A stretch of 64,000 bases of DNA from Costus lasius (GCA_027563935.2 CM050454.1:22317501-22381500); one strand, 5' to 3'; counted from the first letter of the stretch, positions 11,801 through 23,155 are shown. The notes: generated from the sequence alone by a model not told the origin. Numbers and translations are program-made.

Positions 11801-12235
11801 AAATACGGCAGTACCGTATTTTCTCGACGAACTCTCACGGTACCGTATTTCCGAACATTTTTGAACAGAAAGTTTTTTTCATTTTACGGCAGTACCGTGG
11901 TCGCTTGCACGGTACCGTATTTTTGGCCAGATTTAAATAGAAAGATTTTTTTCATTACACGGCAGTACCGTGGTCGCTTGCACGGTACCGTATTTTTGGC
12001 CGTTTTAAAACAAAAGGTTTTTCTGGTTTTATGGCACTGCCATGGATTCTTGCACGGTACCATAATTTTGAGGAATTTTGGACAGAAATTTTTTTTTGAA
12101 ATTACGGCGGTACCATATTTTCACACGGTGCCGTATTTTCTACGTACAGAACCTGTAGCCAAAATACGGCCCTGCCGTATTAATTATACGGTGCCGTAAT
12201 TCCACCCAACCCCATGTATTCACATGCCGTATTTA
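11801..12235 (+). repeat. Six-unit palindrome array between pol and accessory ORF
   Basis: Six units start at about 11801, 11882, 11955, 12027, 12099 and 12162. Each has the same plan as the LTR array: an ACGGCAGTACCGT or ACGGCACTGCCGT-type palindrome, a short spacer, then ACGGTACCGT. Units 2 and 3 are nearly identical over about 70 bases. The array ends about 425 bases before the accessory ORF. Open frames through it are products of the repeat and not genes. Confidence 0.9.
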
Positions 12236-12659
12236 GGGTTCGGCGCACTGTTCTTAGGGTTTCTTCTCCCGATTTCGCGCCGACTTTCTGTTTTTCCTCA
12301 AGCATTCGCTTTCCAAACCTTCGTGTGATCTTTCCCCTCAACTTTCATCCGATTCCAAGCAAAAATCATGACGATTTCGAGCTCGATCATGATTATTTCT
12401 GAGTCGCTGCACTGTTTTCCGCCGAGATTTCGCTTCTTCCAACGTCTCTCATCCAGGCATAGATTTGCTTGCTTCCAGGTTCAGAAACCACCGTGGGAGA
12501 AAGGAGATCACACCCCGAGAAGATTTGGAGCTTGATCCCAACTTGAAAACCAAATTTGAAGCTTTGAACGTCACCCTGCTTTCCAGCCGCACGCCCCTAG
12601 GTAACGAGAACTCTTCTCATATTTCTTCCATTTGACACTTATTTCATTTGCGTTATATT
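12236..12659 (+). other. Non-coding lead-in to the Athila-1 accessory ORF
   Basis: About 425 bases without a convincing gene. It contains TTAGGGTTT-type runs, CT-rich stretches and a possible splice or leader context ahead of the ATG at 12660. A matching lead-in of about 390 bases precedes the Athila-2 ORF. A promoter or splice acceptor here would be inference. Confidence 0.5.
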
Positions 12660-14087
12660 ATGGCACCTACCAAAAAGTTGGAATCAAAGAAGAAAGGAAA
12701 GGCCCTCACTAAACCTCCAATGCCACCACCAAACCCATTTGGTATCATGTTTCGAGATGAGGAGCAAGAGCAAAGATACAACATACTACTTGCTCGATGC
12801 ATTGTAAAAACAAAATACACCGATATTAGAGCTTTAGAGCTCCTTGGACTGAAAGATGATGTATTTTGGATGTATGACAAGGTAGGATTGAGAGAATTTT
12901 TTGAAATGACACCTGAAACATACTTACCTGTTGTTCTAGAAGTTCTTAGTAGCCAGAAAGTAAGTTGGGAGGAATACATGGATCACATAGCTGAAGGAGA
13001 GATCAGATTTAGGATGATGAATGAAGAGATGAGACTCTCTTTCAAGGAAATTCGACATATATTCCACTTTCCGCGAAAGGGACGTACTGAACCACCCATT
13101 GGATTCATTGAGCACGTTTTTTGGAACCAAATATCATCAGACAGCAAATTCTCAGCATCAACAGCAAGAGCCTCGAGAATATCGAACCCCTGTATCATAT
13201 ATGCCCACTGCGTTCTCGCGCACACCATATTCGGGCCAGGGGACAGCGATGGTATTGTCACTCACGCTGAGTTATTCCTGCTTTGGAGTATGCTACACGG
13301 TTACACAGTGGACATAGCCTTCTTTTTCATGAGACATCTGGATAAAGTATCAAGGGCTAAGAAGGGATCTATAGTGATAGGAGGTTTTCTTACTCCTATA
13401 GCACTACATCTAGGGATTGCGCCCTATGGGATCGAGGTTGCTAGAGGAAATTCGAGGATAGATATTGAGTCATGCATTGCAATGAAAATGATTCAGCGTG
13501 ATGGAGATATATATTGTTTGATCCTACAGCCTGGGCTTCCCATGTTGTCATTACCTAACCCCGAACGAACCTCAGTACAGAATCTTGAGAATTGGAAGCT
13601 ATCACCGAGCTGTATATCTTATGCTACACCTGCACCTGAGACATCATTGCCACCACCACCTCCTGCTTTGGGTAATAACCAGTTTGATATGGGTATTGAC
13701 TCCTCACCGCCTAGAGTCACCGAGCCACCGCCCCAGGGAGCCGCCAGATCATCCTCACATCATGCAACCCCAGATCAGAGAGGTTGGCAGAGTTACTAAG
13801 ACCCAGGGTTTCAGACTATCACTGCACAGTTGTACAGGCAGGAGCAGCGTATGGAGAGGGTGATGGGAGGCATAGGAGGAATACATGAGCAGATAAGTCA
13901 CATGCATATGGATATTGAGGCGTTGGGAAACTATATAGAAGACATGGGGAATTTTCTCTACGATCGCTTTGGCTACGAAGACCCCAGGAGAGGTAGTATC
14001 TAGGGCAATGCAGGTGAGGGAACTTCCCACGACCCCATGGATGCGGCCCAGGCTGACGAAGACGAGGAAGAGACGCATTCAGACTAG
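12660..14087 (+). pseudogene. Athila-1 accessory ORF (ATHILA ORF family, env position)
   Basis: The ATG at 12660 gives MAPTKK, and the Athila-2 counterpart also starts MAP, which decides the start. The conserved core runs about residues 95-290: MRLSFKEIRHIFHFP, ARASRISNPCIIYAH, LAHTIFGPGDSDGIV, ELFLLWSML, IVIGGFLTPIALHLG. The C-terminal part is Pro-rich and then helical (EQRMERVMGGIGGIHEQ), ending in an acidic tail. I recognise the core as the plant-specific family of proteins encoded in Athila elements. Its role is not established, and I see no signal peptide or membrane segment that would support an envelope function. Two stops break it: TAA 13797 (from CAA) and TAG 14001 (from CAG). Confidence 0.75.
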
Positions 14088-15282
14088 AAAGATCTTGTGA
14101 GTATTTCATACTAATTCTCATACTTATTTGGTTTACTGATTTATGTTGATCTTACCCTCATGTAGGGAAGGTTGACTTTGCAAACTTCTTGCCTCCTACT
14201 GCTACGGATTCTCACTACTTGATTGCTATTGTTTTGAGACTTCGATTTGGTTGTACCGACATATTTAGAGGATTTGCTATACTTTCTATTCGATCTGGTT
14301 GTATTTGATATGTGATGTTTGATATTCTAGATTTATGCTATGGGTTTGGTATACCATGAGATTCATTGATTGATTGATACACCTATGTGGTTTGTTTATT
14401 CATTGAAATACTGCCGATATCATGCCAAAATTTTTCTTGATGGTTTATATATTAAAAATTGAGATTAGGATTAAACCTATTGTGATGAATTTATTTCCCT
14501 AATACATATCCACCTTTTGAAAATTTTTCGTTGACCAATGGATGGAGTTTTGGATGAACATATTACCCGAAGAATTTGATTTTAGAGGGAAGTTACTTCT
14601 TTGAATAAAATTAGCATATGAGTGTAATTTTTGAATTGATATTGATAGATTAATTTAGTTGATATTTATGCTATTTACTATTTGTTGGGAAGAAAAATTC
14701 CTTGATCCATAAAAATAGTGAGAGACTCCCCTACTTGGCACTATGTAAAATTGATACTGGTACCTAAGACATGGGTTGAAGTCTATTTCTAAAAGATAAT
14801 GAGAAAGAAAAAGAATAAGACTCCTCTACTTGGCACTGTGCAAAATTGACAGTGGTACCAAAGACAAGAGTTGAAGTCTAAAATAAAAAGTATGTATCTA
14901 TGTGGGTATATGCTATCTATTCAAAGATAAAAGGAGAAAAGAGAGAGGCAAGAAAAGAGAGATTCTGTGAGGAAAAAGATCTAGGAGACTCTATTCCTGT
15001 AAACAAAAGTTGATGGTTATGAATTGAAACTGGATGAAATCTTGAGATTGATATTCTGCTTATTATACAAATTGTGAAGTTTTATTTGATTAAGTAATGA
15101 AACTCGAAGTTCAAAAATCAAAGGGTGATATGCTTATTTGAAACTCCATGAACAGTTGATGAAAATGAAAGTTTTCATAGTTGATTGTGTTTTAGAAATT
15201 TATTCATCATGAGAAAGTTTTATCCTTTGATCAATTTCTTGATTTTTGCTTGAGGACAAGCAAGGTTTGAGCCTTATGTGTT
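14088..15282 (+). other. Athila-1 3' non-coding region
   Basis: Long AT-rich 3' region with no gene. It holds the duplicated hairpin motif (14727-14884). It ends in CTTGAGGACAAGCAAGG, the usual Athila sequence just before the polypurine tract, but the tract itself is degraded (GTTTGAGCCTTATGTGT). Confidence 0.75.
14727..14884 (+). repeat. Duplicated 3' hairpin motif
   Basis: Two copies of a motif of about 65 bases (ACTCCTCTACTTGGCACT... GGTACC... TTGAAGTCTA), starting near 14727 and 14819. In the second copy CACTGT and ACAGTG can pair around a loop of about nine bases, whereas the first copy has lost the pairing. One further copy with perfect pairing is at 26518-26583 in Athila-2. Confidence 0.75.
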
Positions 15283-15298
15283 TGATGACTCTAAATTC
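15283..15298 (+). repeat. Athila-1 3' LTR remnant
   Basis: TGATGACTCTAAATTC repeats the first bases of the 5' LTR and then diverges completely. The remaining 1.9 kb of the 3' LTR is gone, probably together with some copia B leader. Confidence 0.8.
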
Positions 15299-16246
15299 TT
15301 CCCTGGAACTAGCATGCTTGTGCACCCTTCATGGTGGCGCAACTTGCTTGATGGCACAAGGAGCAAGGGTTTGGCCGAACCCTTTAGGGGCGCTTCTAGG
15401 GTTTGAGAGCTATCCCTTAGTTTGGAGGACCTTAGAGCCGCATATGAAGATGGAGCATAGTTGCGGTTGGGTTAAGTCTTGTTGGAGCTTGTCACCTAGG
15501 TCAGGCATTGAACATCCTTTGCCATGTGATAGTTCAATGTGTTGATTAGGCTATGACCACATCGCTTATTTGCTGCTTTCCTTATCTGCTAAAGTATGTC
15601 TGGATGTGTTTTATTGTTTTGTTATGACTATGGGATTGCATGCTTGTAATGTTAGACAAAAGATAAAACTAAGTGCATGATACCACAAAAAGCCTCAAAA
15701 TAAATATCAAGTCTGAAATAGCCGTCTAACTTGTAGCACTCGTCAAGCTATCGATCGGTGGTATTGTGTACTATTTCCCACCCTCGTGGGACACACCAAC
15801 TTATCTTTAGAAGACATGTGGTGGTAATGGTTTCCCCAGTCCAGTTTTAACCTGGACGTGCCTTCGCAAGGAAACTCATTGGCCCTTGGCATAACGGTCA
15901 GGATAGACTTTACTAGCCTGTTCATATGTGGATGCCGCATGATGAAAGTCTAGAGGTATCTTTGGGAAGTTAGGGTTTAATGCTGTATCTAGCCCTCGCT
16001 GGACATGAAATGCCTGGACTGTCTCAAAACGGGGAATTGCTAAGTGCAATCGGTCGATGTGCCCACCTTAGGAAGCATGAGTCCATTTGTGTATCTCATC
16101 CCACTCTCGTGGGATGCGAAGCCTCATGTGAAATAAGGATCTCATCGCACTAGGAAATCTCAGATTTCTCGATTGACTTTGTGAGTTGTCAATTCGATTA
16201 AAATAGTGGGAGCCATAATCATTTAATACAAGTCCAAATTAAATGA
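15299..16246 (+). other. Copia B untranslated leader, second part
   Basis: From about 15803 to 16246 this matches, in reverse, the leader of copia C at 63558-64000, sharing CCCTCGTGGGA, CCAGTCCAGTTTTAACCT and CTTCGCAAGGAAACTC. That makes it copia leader and not a gene. No reading frame is credible. The stretch 15299-15800 has no partner in the window, because copia C runs off the window edge. Confidence 0.75.
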
Positions 16247-17822
16247 TTTGAAGTAGGACTAATATGCTTTTCTTGGTTGTTGTAGATCAAATAACTATGA
16301 ACAGTAGTAGATAGTCACTGTGATTTGTCCTGAAAAAGGATAAGTTGGTTGAAACCAACTTATTGGACTAATATCTGAACTTGAGGATTGTTCTCAGGCT
16401 TGAGAAGAAGCTGTATGTCCTTGAGCAGCATATTCATGAATCCCTTCCATGCTCAGCCTTAGCAGCTAAGATAGATGCTTTTCATAAGCATCAAAAGGAT
16501 GCTTTTGTGGTCATAAATCTGATGCTAACCAACATGTCGCCTGAATTGCGAAGGCAATATGAAGAGAAAAGTGCTTCTGAGATCATTAGTGATCTGAAGT
16601 AGCTTTTCAATGAAACAGTTAGTGATCATAACTCTAAAGCAATCCATCAATGTGATGGTAAGCCAAAAGGCTTGACTAGAGTAGAAATAAAAATGGAAAG
16701 GATAAGGAAAGTTAGGTGCTATGATTGTGGAAAGCCAATCTACTTTAGAAAGGACTTAGTGCAACTTCAAAACAAGATGAAGAGAAGTAAGACTTCATCT
16801 TCTAGCTCAGGTATTTATGTTACCAAAGTCAACCTTTCTACTTCTATGTGATGGGTATTGGTTACTGTATGAGAAGCTCATATTTGTACAAATATGCAGG
16901 AGCTCAAGAGAAGTAGATTAGTGCGGCCTGGAGAGATTAACCTACGAGTTGGAAACAGGGCACAGGTTGCTGCTATTGCTGTAGGATTTTTGACGCTCTC
17001 CTTGCTTTCTGGACTTGAGTTAGAGTTAGACAATTGCTATTATGTACCTTCCCTTACCAAAAATATTTTATCTATTCCTTGTTTGGCAAGGAAAGGATTT
17101 AAATTTGAAATAAAAGAGGACTCTTATTCTTTTTCATTTACAAATGTGTTTTATGGAAAGGGTACTTTATGCAATGACTTATATGTCTTGAACATGGATA
17201 ACTCTATTTGTAACATAAATCATAAAAAGATCAAACTGAGTAGTTCAGTTAGTACGTACATTTGGCATTGTTGATTAGCCCATATAAACGAGAAACACAT
17301 TCAACAACTCTATGCAAATGGATTAGTAGATTCAACCTCCTTTAAGGAGTTTGATACTTGTGAGCCTTGTTTATTAGAGAAGATAACAAAAGCGCTCTTC
17401 ACCAAGTTAGGTAAGAGGGTAGGAGGTTTATTGGGTTTCATACATAGTAATGTGTGTGGGTCGTTCAGTAAACAAGCTAGAGGAGGGTACAACTACTTCA
17501 CCACATTCACTAATAACTTCAGTAGATATGGTTATGTCTACTTGATGAGACATAAATCTGAATCCTTTGAGAAATTTAAGGAGTTCAGACATGAAGTAGA
17601 GAACAAGCTTTGTAGATATATTAAGACTCTTCGATTAGATCGTGGTGGAGAGTACTTGAGCGGAAAGTTCTTTGACTATCTGAGAGAGTGTGAGATCTTG
17701 TCCTAACTCACTCCTCCTGGAATACCTCAATGAAATGGTGTGTCTGAGAGGAGGAATTGAACTTTGTTGGACATAGTTTAATGTATGATGAGTCAAACAA
17801 CTCTACCTCCCTCATTTTGGGA
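16247..17822 (+). pseudogene. Copia B gag-protease-integrase remnant
   Basis: Same family as copia A and C. In one main frame it gives a gag piece (RIVLRLEKKLYVLEQ), a degraded zinc knuckle (CYDCGKPIYF), a protease region whose LDTA-type active site is lost (WVLVTV followed by a stop), the GAG-pre-integrase end CEPCLLEK and an integrase core with LDRGGEYLS. Stops include TAG 16600 (CAG), TGA 17272 (CGA) and TGA in PQWNG. It breaks off at about 17822 in integrase, joining an inverted LTR piece of a similar family. RT and RNase H are absent. Confidence 0.85.
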
Positions 17823-18317
17823 TATGACCATACACTTTTAGTAATGCACTCATAATACGGCCCATGGATATTGTACTTCCCTAAGGAAGGGATAAATCCT
17901 CTATTACTCCCTTGCACCTCTCATATTACTTATAACATACCCAATGACAACCATTATGACCTCCCAACTATGGTGAGACATTAGGTTGTATCAAAGTATA
18001 TTACTTGTCATATAGAGATGTCAATGACCTCAAGTCAAAGGATCAAGACAAGACATTGTGTCTGCATTGGTATCATGTGCCCAACCAAAACACATATTGG
18101 TCAAATATTCGCCAAAGTTGTCCCTTATCCACTAAGGCACTTGACCGGGGACAATATTTGAGAATCAATAAAATTGATCTCCAGGGACATTATTATGCAA
18201 ACATGCATAAACACATATGTAATAAAAGCACAATAATGACAATGCTGATAATAATATAAAGAGTGAACATAGTATATATTTGGACTAAATAACTAGTCCT
18301 TAAGGCATAAACACTAA
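17823..18317 (-). repeat. Inverted copia LTR fragment
   Basis: The reverse complement begins TGTTAGTGTTTATGCC and follows the copia C LTR (57801 leftward) through CCAGGGACA-type, ACCGGGGACAA and ACCTCAAGTCA blocks. It covers only the first ~500 bases of the LTR. Its head-to-head junction with copia B integrase at 17822 is a rearrangement breakpoint. Confidence 0.8.
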
Positions 18318-18396
18318 CACCTTCATCCAGCTACGTCTTATTGAATGAGGTAGCGAGGGAAGAGGGGAAACTAGGTCAGAGATCGTCGTTGGCACT
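18318..18396. other. Short host spacer left of Athila-2
   Basis: Eighty bases of purine-rich DNA ending in GCACT (18392-18396), the left target duplication of Athila-2. Before that insertion it was contiguous with the purine-rich stretch at 28561. Confidence 0.7.
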
Positions 18397-18656
18397 TGAT
18401 GCGTTGTATTTATATAGTGTTTTTGCCGATGTTTTACATCATATTTTGGACTTATTTGCACGATTTTGTGTTACTTCTAGTGTTTTTATCTTACTTTGTA
18501 GAGAATCTTCACTTTTTTTTGGTTTATTTGAAAATGTAGGTAAAAAGGAATAAAAATGAAGGATTTCGAGAGTTTTAAGGTAAAGCACGATTCCCGAGGA
18601 GATCACGAGCCCACACATCAAATTCGGAGCAAAAACGGTGAAAAACGAGACATTTC

Positions 18657-18855
18657 CGGCCTTGGCCGTAATTGTGGATTCGGCCGTAAACACGACGACG
18701 AGCGGGAGGCAAAAATTGGCTAAGTATAAAAGTCCACCGAAACTTTCACGGGTGAAGCCGTAATTCCATCACGGGCCGTAAAAGTTTCTGTGACCAAAAG
18801 CATTATACGCCAAAAGAATTACGGCCGAAGCCGTAAACACATCACGGGCCGTAAA
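18657..18855 (+). repeat. Palindrome cluster in Athila-2 5' LTR
   Basis: About three units pairing a looped palindrome (ACGGCCGAAGCCGT) with a second one about eight bases on (ACGGGCCGT). Plan and position in the LTR, about 260 bases from its start, match the Athila-1 array, but the sequence between half-sites differs. Confidence 0.85.
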
Positions 18856-18958
18856 GTTTCCGCCTGACGAGTTTTTCGCTCGATTCTCACTCGTTTTGAA
18901 CCGGATTTGAGCCAAACTTTGCAGAACCATTCCTTGATGGGTTCTAAACCGGTCTAGC

Positions 18959-18966
18959 TATAAAAG
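18959..18966 (+). promoter_or_regulatory. Probable TATA box in Athila-2 5' LTR
   Basis: TATAAAAG lies about 100 bases after the palindrome cluster and well upstream of the LTR end, and it is kept in the 3' LTR at 27653. A transcription start shortly downstream is inferred. Confidence 0.55.
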
Positions 18967-19869
18967 ATGGGATTTTGATCGGATTGAGGGGGGCTTGAAT
19001 GGACGAAGACGAACAGCGGCAGCGACAAGGGCGAAAACCTGGTTTCAAACATTTTTCCGGCGAGATTTCCCCTGAAGGCGATGATAGATCAGCCAATCCT
19101 CATCCTCGGATCAAGGTGAAGGCGGTTCTGTAGTCTTTTTAGTGATTTCTTGCAATCTTTTATGCGTTTACTAGTTCATCACAACACCATGTATTTCCAT
19201 ACTAACATGAGCGAGTAGAAACCTTTGTCGGGATGATTGGGCGTAGCCGTTTGACTTTTATGAGTTAATCCATGCTTTTACTATTTTCATTAGAATTTAT
19301 TTGCATGATTTATGTGAAATTTTACCTATCTCGTAATTTACCCTGGCCAAGTATTTTTATGTCTTAGACGTTGCGAGAAGGACCAGGAGGTGAATCACAA
19401 CGTCTGATCTATTTCAACTTGACCTACGAATCCAATCACGGGAGTAGTTTGGATTTGTCTGAAGGGTTAAACAAACGCTTCATAGAGCTTAAGGGGTTCA
19501 ATTGGGTTAACGATCACGGGAGTAGTTAGTTCATCTAGTTGAATACCGTACTACGCTTCGGGAGGAGGTAGTATGCACCTTAGGAAGAGTTCCTTTCATA
19601 TTAGATAATTTTTGTGAATTAGTTATTCTTTTAACAACTCATAATTGTCAATGTGGCAAACCCATGAATTCCTGATTCGTTAGAAAATGAACCCTTTAAA
19701 AAGCTATTTTCGAGTTTGCATGTCCGTAAAAGTTTAGAAGAACCATTGATTTTGTCCGCTTGAATTCAAACAAGTCGAGAAGTCAGTACTTAGCTTCGTA
19801 GTCCTCGTGGGATCGATAACTTTTATTACTTCGATAAATCCGTGCACTTGCGGATAGTTATCAAGTTTT

Positions 19870-19889
19870 TGGCGCCGTTGCCGGGGACT
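19870..19889 (+). other. Primer binding site, Athila-2 (tRNA-Asp)
   Basis: TGGCGCCGTTGCCGGGGACT starts six bases after the LTR. It matches the complement of the tRNA-Asp 3' end over its first 18 bases. Confidence 0.95.
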
Positions 19890-19999
19890 ACGGATAGTTA
19901 ATATTGACTAATTGATAAGTTAGGAGATTAGGCATTTTTCTTTTCTTTTGCCATTAGTTTTTACTAATCTTTTCTTTTTATTGTTTACTTACACATTGT

Positions 20000-22309
20000 A
20001 TGCCTAGAGTTTCTCGTGTAGGTGCTTTGCTTCTAGAAGACCCAGAAATTGAGCGCACATTCCACCTTCGAAGGAGACTGCAGTTTGAGGCTAGAAAGAA
20101 TTCTGAGAAAAGAGAGATGGCGGAGGACAATCATCATCAATCTTTGAGGGACTTCGCTGCACCTAATGTACAAGGGTTCAATCCAAGCGTTGTTCGACCC
20201 AACGTAGAGGCGAACAATTTTGAGTTAAAGCCAGCGCTAATGACGATGGTTCAGCAAAACCAATTTGGGGGTTCCCCAAATTCGGATCCGAATCTTTATT
20301 TAGCTGTTTTTCTTGAATACTGCGATATAGTTAAAATTAACGGTGTTTCATCTGATGCCATAAGACTGAGACTATTCCTGTTTTCTCTCAGGGACTGTGC
20401 CAGAGCTTGGTTGTACTCGATGCCAGCAGGATCATTCACCACCTGGGAACAATTGTCCAGAGCATTCCTGAATAAATATTTCCCATCGAGCAAAACTGTT
20501 CAACTGCGCAACAAGATCACGTGCTTTACACAGCAAGAGGGAGAATCGCTTTATGAGGCTTGGGAGCGTTTCAATGAGTTCCAGCGCATGTGCCCACATC
20601 ATGGACTTCAAGACTAGATTTTAGTCCAAATCTTTTACAACGGTTTGGACTATAACACCAAAATGATGGTGGACGCTGCGGCTGGAGGAACGATCATGAG
20701 CAAGAACATGGAAGAAGCAATTGCTCTTCTAGAGGATATGGCCATGAACCATAACCAATGGTCAAGTGAGCAGAGCACTACTTCCACGGGATTTGGTAAG
20801 TTTCACATTGATTCCTTGACATCACTGGCAGCTAAGGTAGATTCTCTAGTTCAGAAGATTGATTCCTTATCTCTTTCACCTAGTTTAGTTAACATGGTTT
20901 CTTGTGAGGTATGTGGTGTAACAGGGCACAATGCATCTGAATGCCGGATCATAACTTCTTCACAGGAGGAATCAGATCAAGAGCAAGTGAACGCTGTGGG
21001 GAATTATAATCAGAGACCTGCAAATGACCCTTATTCTGCTACTTACAACCCAGGATAGAGGAACCACCCCAACTTGTCTTACAAGCAAAATCAAGGGCAA
21101 GTTCCTCCTCAATATTCATAGCAGAATAATAAGCCACCACCAGGTTTCCAGCCAAGACAGTATGGGCAGCCCCAAAAGTCGAGCTTTGATTCCATGCTGG
21201 AAGTTGTTATGAAACAACAGCAAAGGACTGACGATCCCACTGATCAGATCAAGCAGCTGACATCTTGTGTGCAAGCTTTGACTACTCACAACAAGATGTT
21301 GGAAAATTAGATTGCACAGCAAGCAAGCACTGCCATTAGACCTCCAAGGAGATTACCAGGACAGCCTGAGATGAATCCCAGGGAGCACGTCAATGCAGTC
21401 ACTGTAATGAATGTTAAAAATAAGGAGATACTTGAGGAACCTATTGAGGAGTCTGTAGATTAGTCTATAAGCATTGTTCTAGAAGCAGAATATTGCAAGG
21501 AAGTAAGGGATGAAGAGAAATATGTAGGCCAACCTGAATATGTCCCTCCAATTCCTTTTCCCCAGAGGTTGTTTAGAATAGAACAAAAGGGACATGAGAT
21601 TAGTAAAACCGAGGTAAAGAAGGACCAAGTAAGTCAGAACATTGAAATAACTAAGGTAAGAGACCCTGGGAGTATTTCGATTCCATGCAAGATTGGTAAG
21701 TTATCTGTTGAAAATGCTTTGTGTGACATAGGAGCTAGTATTAGCTTGATATCATGACACTTGATTGAGAAAATAGATAGTGAAAGACTTAAACCCACTA
21801 ACACATATGTTCAATTTGCTAATGGATTTGATCAGCAACCAACTGGTATATTGGTGAATGTAACAGTTAAAATTGATGAATTTTCTATCGTTACTGACTT
21901 TATGGTTGTTGATATGAAGGAAAATGTTAAGTTCCCTGTCATTCTAGGAAGACCATTTTTAGCAAGCACAGGAGCTGTTATTGACAAGTTGCATGAAAAA
22001 CTTACTTTGAATTTGAATGATAGCAAGTTGATCCTTGATTTTTCATCCGAAGCTAAACGAATTAATTTTGCAGATTCCGATAAATCTCCAGGGGTGAAGG
22101 AGAACAACTTTGATAAAGGAAGTGATTTTGAAATCGATAGACGTCTCTCAGAAAATTCGGAAAATAATAAAAAGGGGGAATCAAAGAAAGCTGAGACATG
22201 GACATTACCTAGAACTATAAAGTTAAATCTGTACAATGAACCGGAAAGGTGTCAGGAGCAACAACTGCCAATTATCCACTGCACCTTGTATCCACCAGAA
22301 GAGTCATGA
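20000..22309 (+). pseudogene. gag-pro: Athila-2 gag-protease
   Basis: One continuous frame of about 770 codons from the ATG at 20000 (MPRVSRVG) to TGA 22307, with six internal stops: 20615, 21056, 21119, 21308, 21461 and 21755. Gag core: MVQQNQFGGSP, LRLRLFLFSLRD, AFLNKYFPSSK. The CCHC knuckle is CEVCGVTGHNASEC. The protease keeps the catalytic CDIGASISLIS and the ILGRPFLAST flap-side block, but TGA 21755 falls just after the active site. The three stops that I could align with Athila-1 are single transitions there (TGG to TAG twice, CAG to TAG once). The frame ends normally and no RT follows. Confidence 0.9.
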
Positions 22310-22342
22310 ACACTGTCTTGGTCAGGCTAAAGATCATAAACA

Positions 22343-22367
22343 AGCGCTTCCTGGGAGGCAACCCAGC
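22343..22367 (+). repeat. Conserved hairpin motif after gag-protease
   Basis: AGCGCTTC followed by TGGGAGGCAACCCAGC is the same block that follows integrase in Athila-1 (11653). Its presence 34 bases after protease shows that RT through integrase was removed between about 22290 and 22343 in this copy or its ancestor. Confidence 0.8.
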
Positions 22368-22596
22368 AGCTCTGAATTTTCATTAATTTCAGCATACCTT
22401 TCTATTTTAGTTTTGAATTTTTCTTTATAAACCCTAGGAGCATTTTCTCAATTTTTATTTTTGTTTTAAGCTTTCTCCATATCATTTGATGAACTGTTAC
22501 ATACGGAAATTCTTCTGAATTTGATGTTTTATATGCAGGAATTTTTCAGAGATTTTTGCGGATTTTTCTGATGAAAAGCTAAGGTAAAACGTGACA

Positions 22597-22770
22597 TTTA
22601 CGGGTCGAGCTGTAATTATCGCGTAGCCGTGAACGCAAAGATGACTAAGTTAACGGGACGCTGTACGCTAAGGCGAGTTTACGGCCCAAGCCGTGACATG
22701 TTTACGGGCCGTAAGTTCTTACGGTTTAAACCTCACGGGCAGTTTAGGGTTTACGTTTACGCTCGTAATT
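22597..22770 (+). repeat. Palindrome cluster before the Athila-2 accessory ORF
   Basis: Contains TTTACGGGTCGAGCTGTAA, ACGGCCCAAGCCGT and ACGGGCCGTAAG-type palindromes, with decayed copies to about 22770 and isolated half-sites near 23080-23105. It corresponds in position to 11801-12235 of Athila-1 and ends about 385 bases before the ORF. Confidence 0.8.
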
Positions 22771-23155
22771 CGCCGATTTTCGACAATTCTTCCTACAAGC
22801 TGCGACGAAAACTTTCCACCAGTGTTCCTCCACTTCCAAAGAGTGCTTTCCGACGACCTTTCGCTGGATTTCCATCGGATTTCGTGAAGAACAGACGCTG
22901 GTCCGCCGAGTCGCCAAAACCCGTCTTCCAGCCGATTCAAGCCCAATTTGCGCACAGATTCGTGAGTTTTCTTTATTCTGACTTGTGATTCATCAGTAGA
23001 ACTTGGATCACATACCTTTTGCACCGATTTGGAGTTATTTTATTCGAATTCTGGGACGATTTCACTCACGACCTTCACGGCCAAATACCACGGTTACTGT
23101 AGTACCACGATTTTCAAGTTAGGTTTACATATTTTGGATTGATCTGCTTGATACT
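22771..23155 (+). other. Lead-in to the Athila-2 accessory ORF
   Basis: About 385 bases without a supported gene, rich in short CT and TTC runs. It parallels 12236-12659 in Athila-1. Confidence 0.45.

Larger units (their letters stand above)
5046..15298 (+). mobile_element. Athila-1: Ty3/gypsy element, 3' LTR nearly all deleted
   Basis: A plus-strand Athila-type element of about 10.25 kb. Order: 5' LTR (5046-6971), tRNA-Asp primer site, gag, RT-RNase H-integrase, a conserved hairpin, a palindrome array, an accessory ORF, a long 3' non-coding region, and about 16 bases of 3' LTR. Protease is missing. The element sits inside the leader of copia B. The 5' flank CACAT (5041-5045) would be the target duplication, but its partner was lost with the 3' LTR. 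Coding regions carry several stops and at least one frameshift, so the element is dead. Confidence 0.9.
18397..19863 (+). repeat. Athila-2 5' LTR
   Basis: Starts TGATGCGTTGTATTT and ends GCGGATAGTTATCA. The palindrome cluster is at 18657-18855 and the probable TATA box at 18959. No coding function. Confidence 0.95.

Noticed and set aside
11792..12402. Open frames across the internal palindrome array
   Set aside because: Products of the repeat with biased composition; the real ORF starts at 12660.
12660..14087. Retroviral-type envelope protein
   Set aside because: Position downstream of pol suggests it, but no signal peptide, transmembrane segment or cleavage site is visible in either copy.
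16381..17706. Separate host genes from the several open frames here
   Set aside because: All are in the same frame and are consecutive pieces of one copia polyprotein broken by stops.
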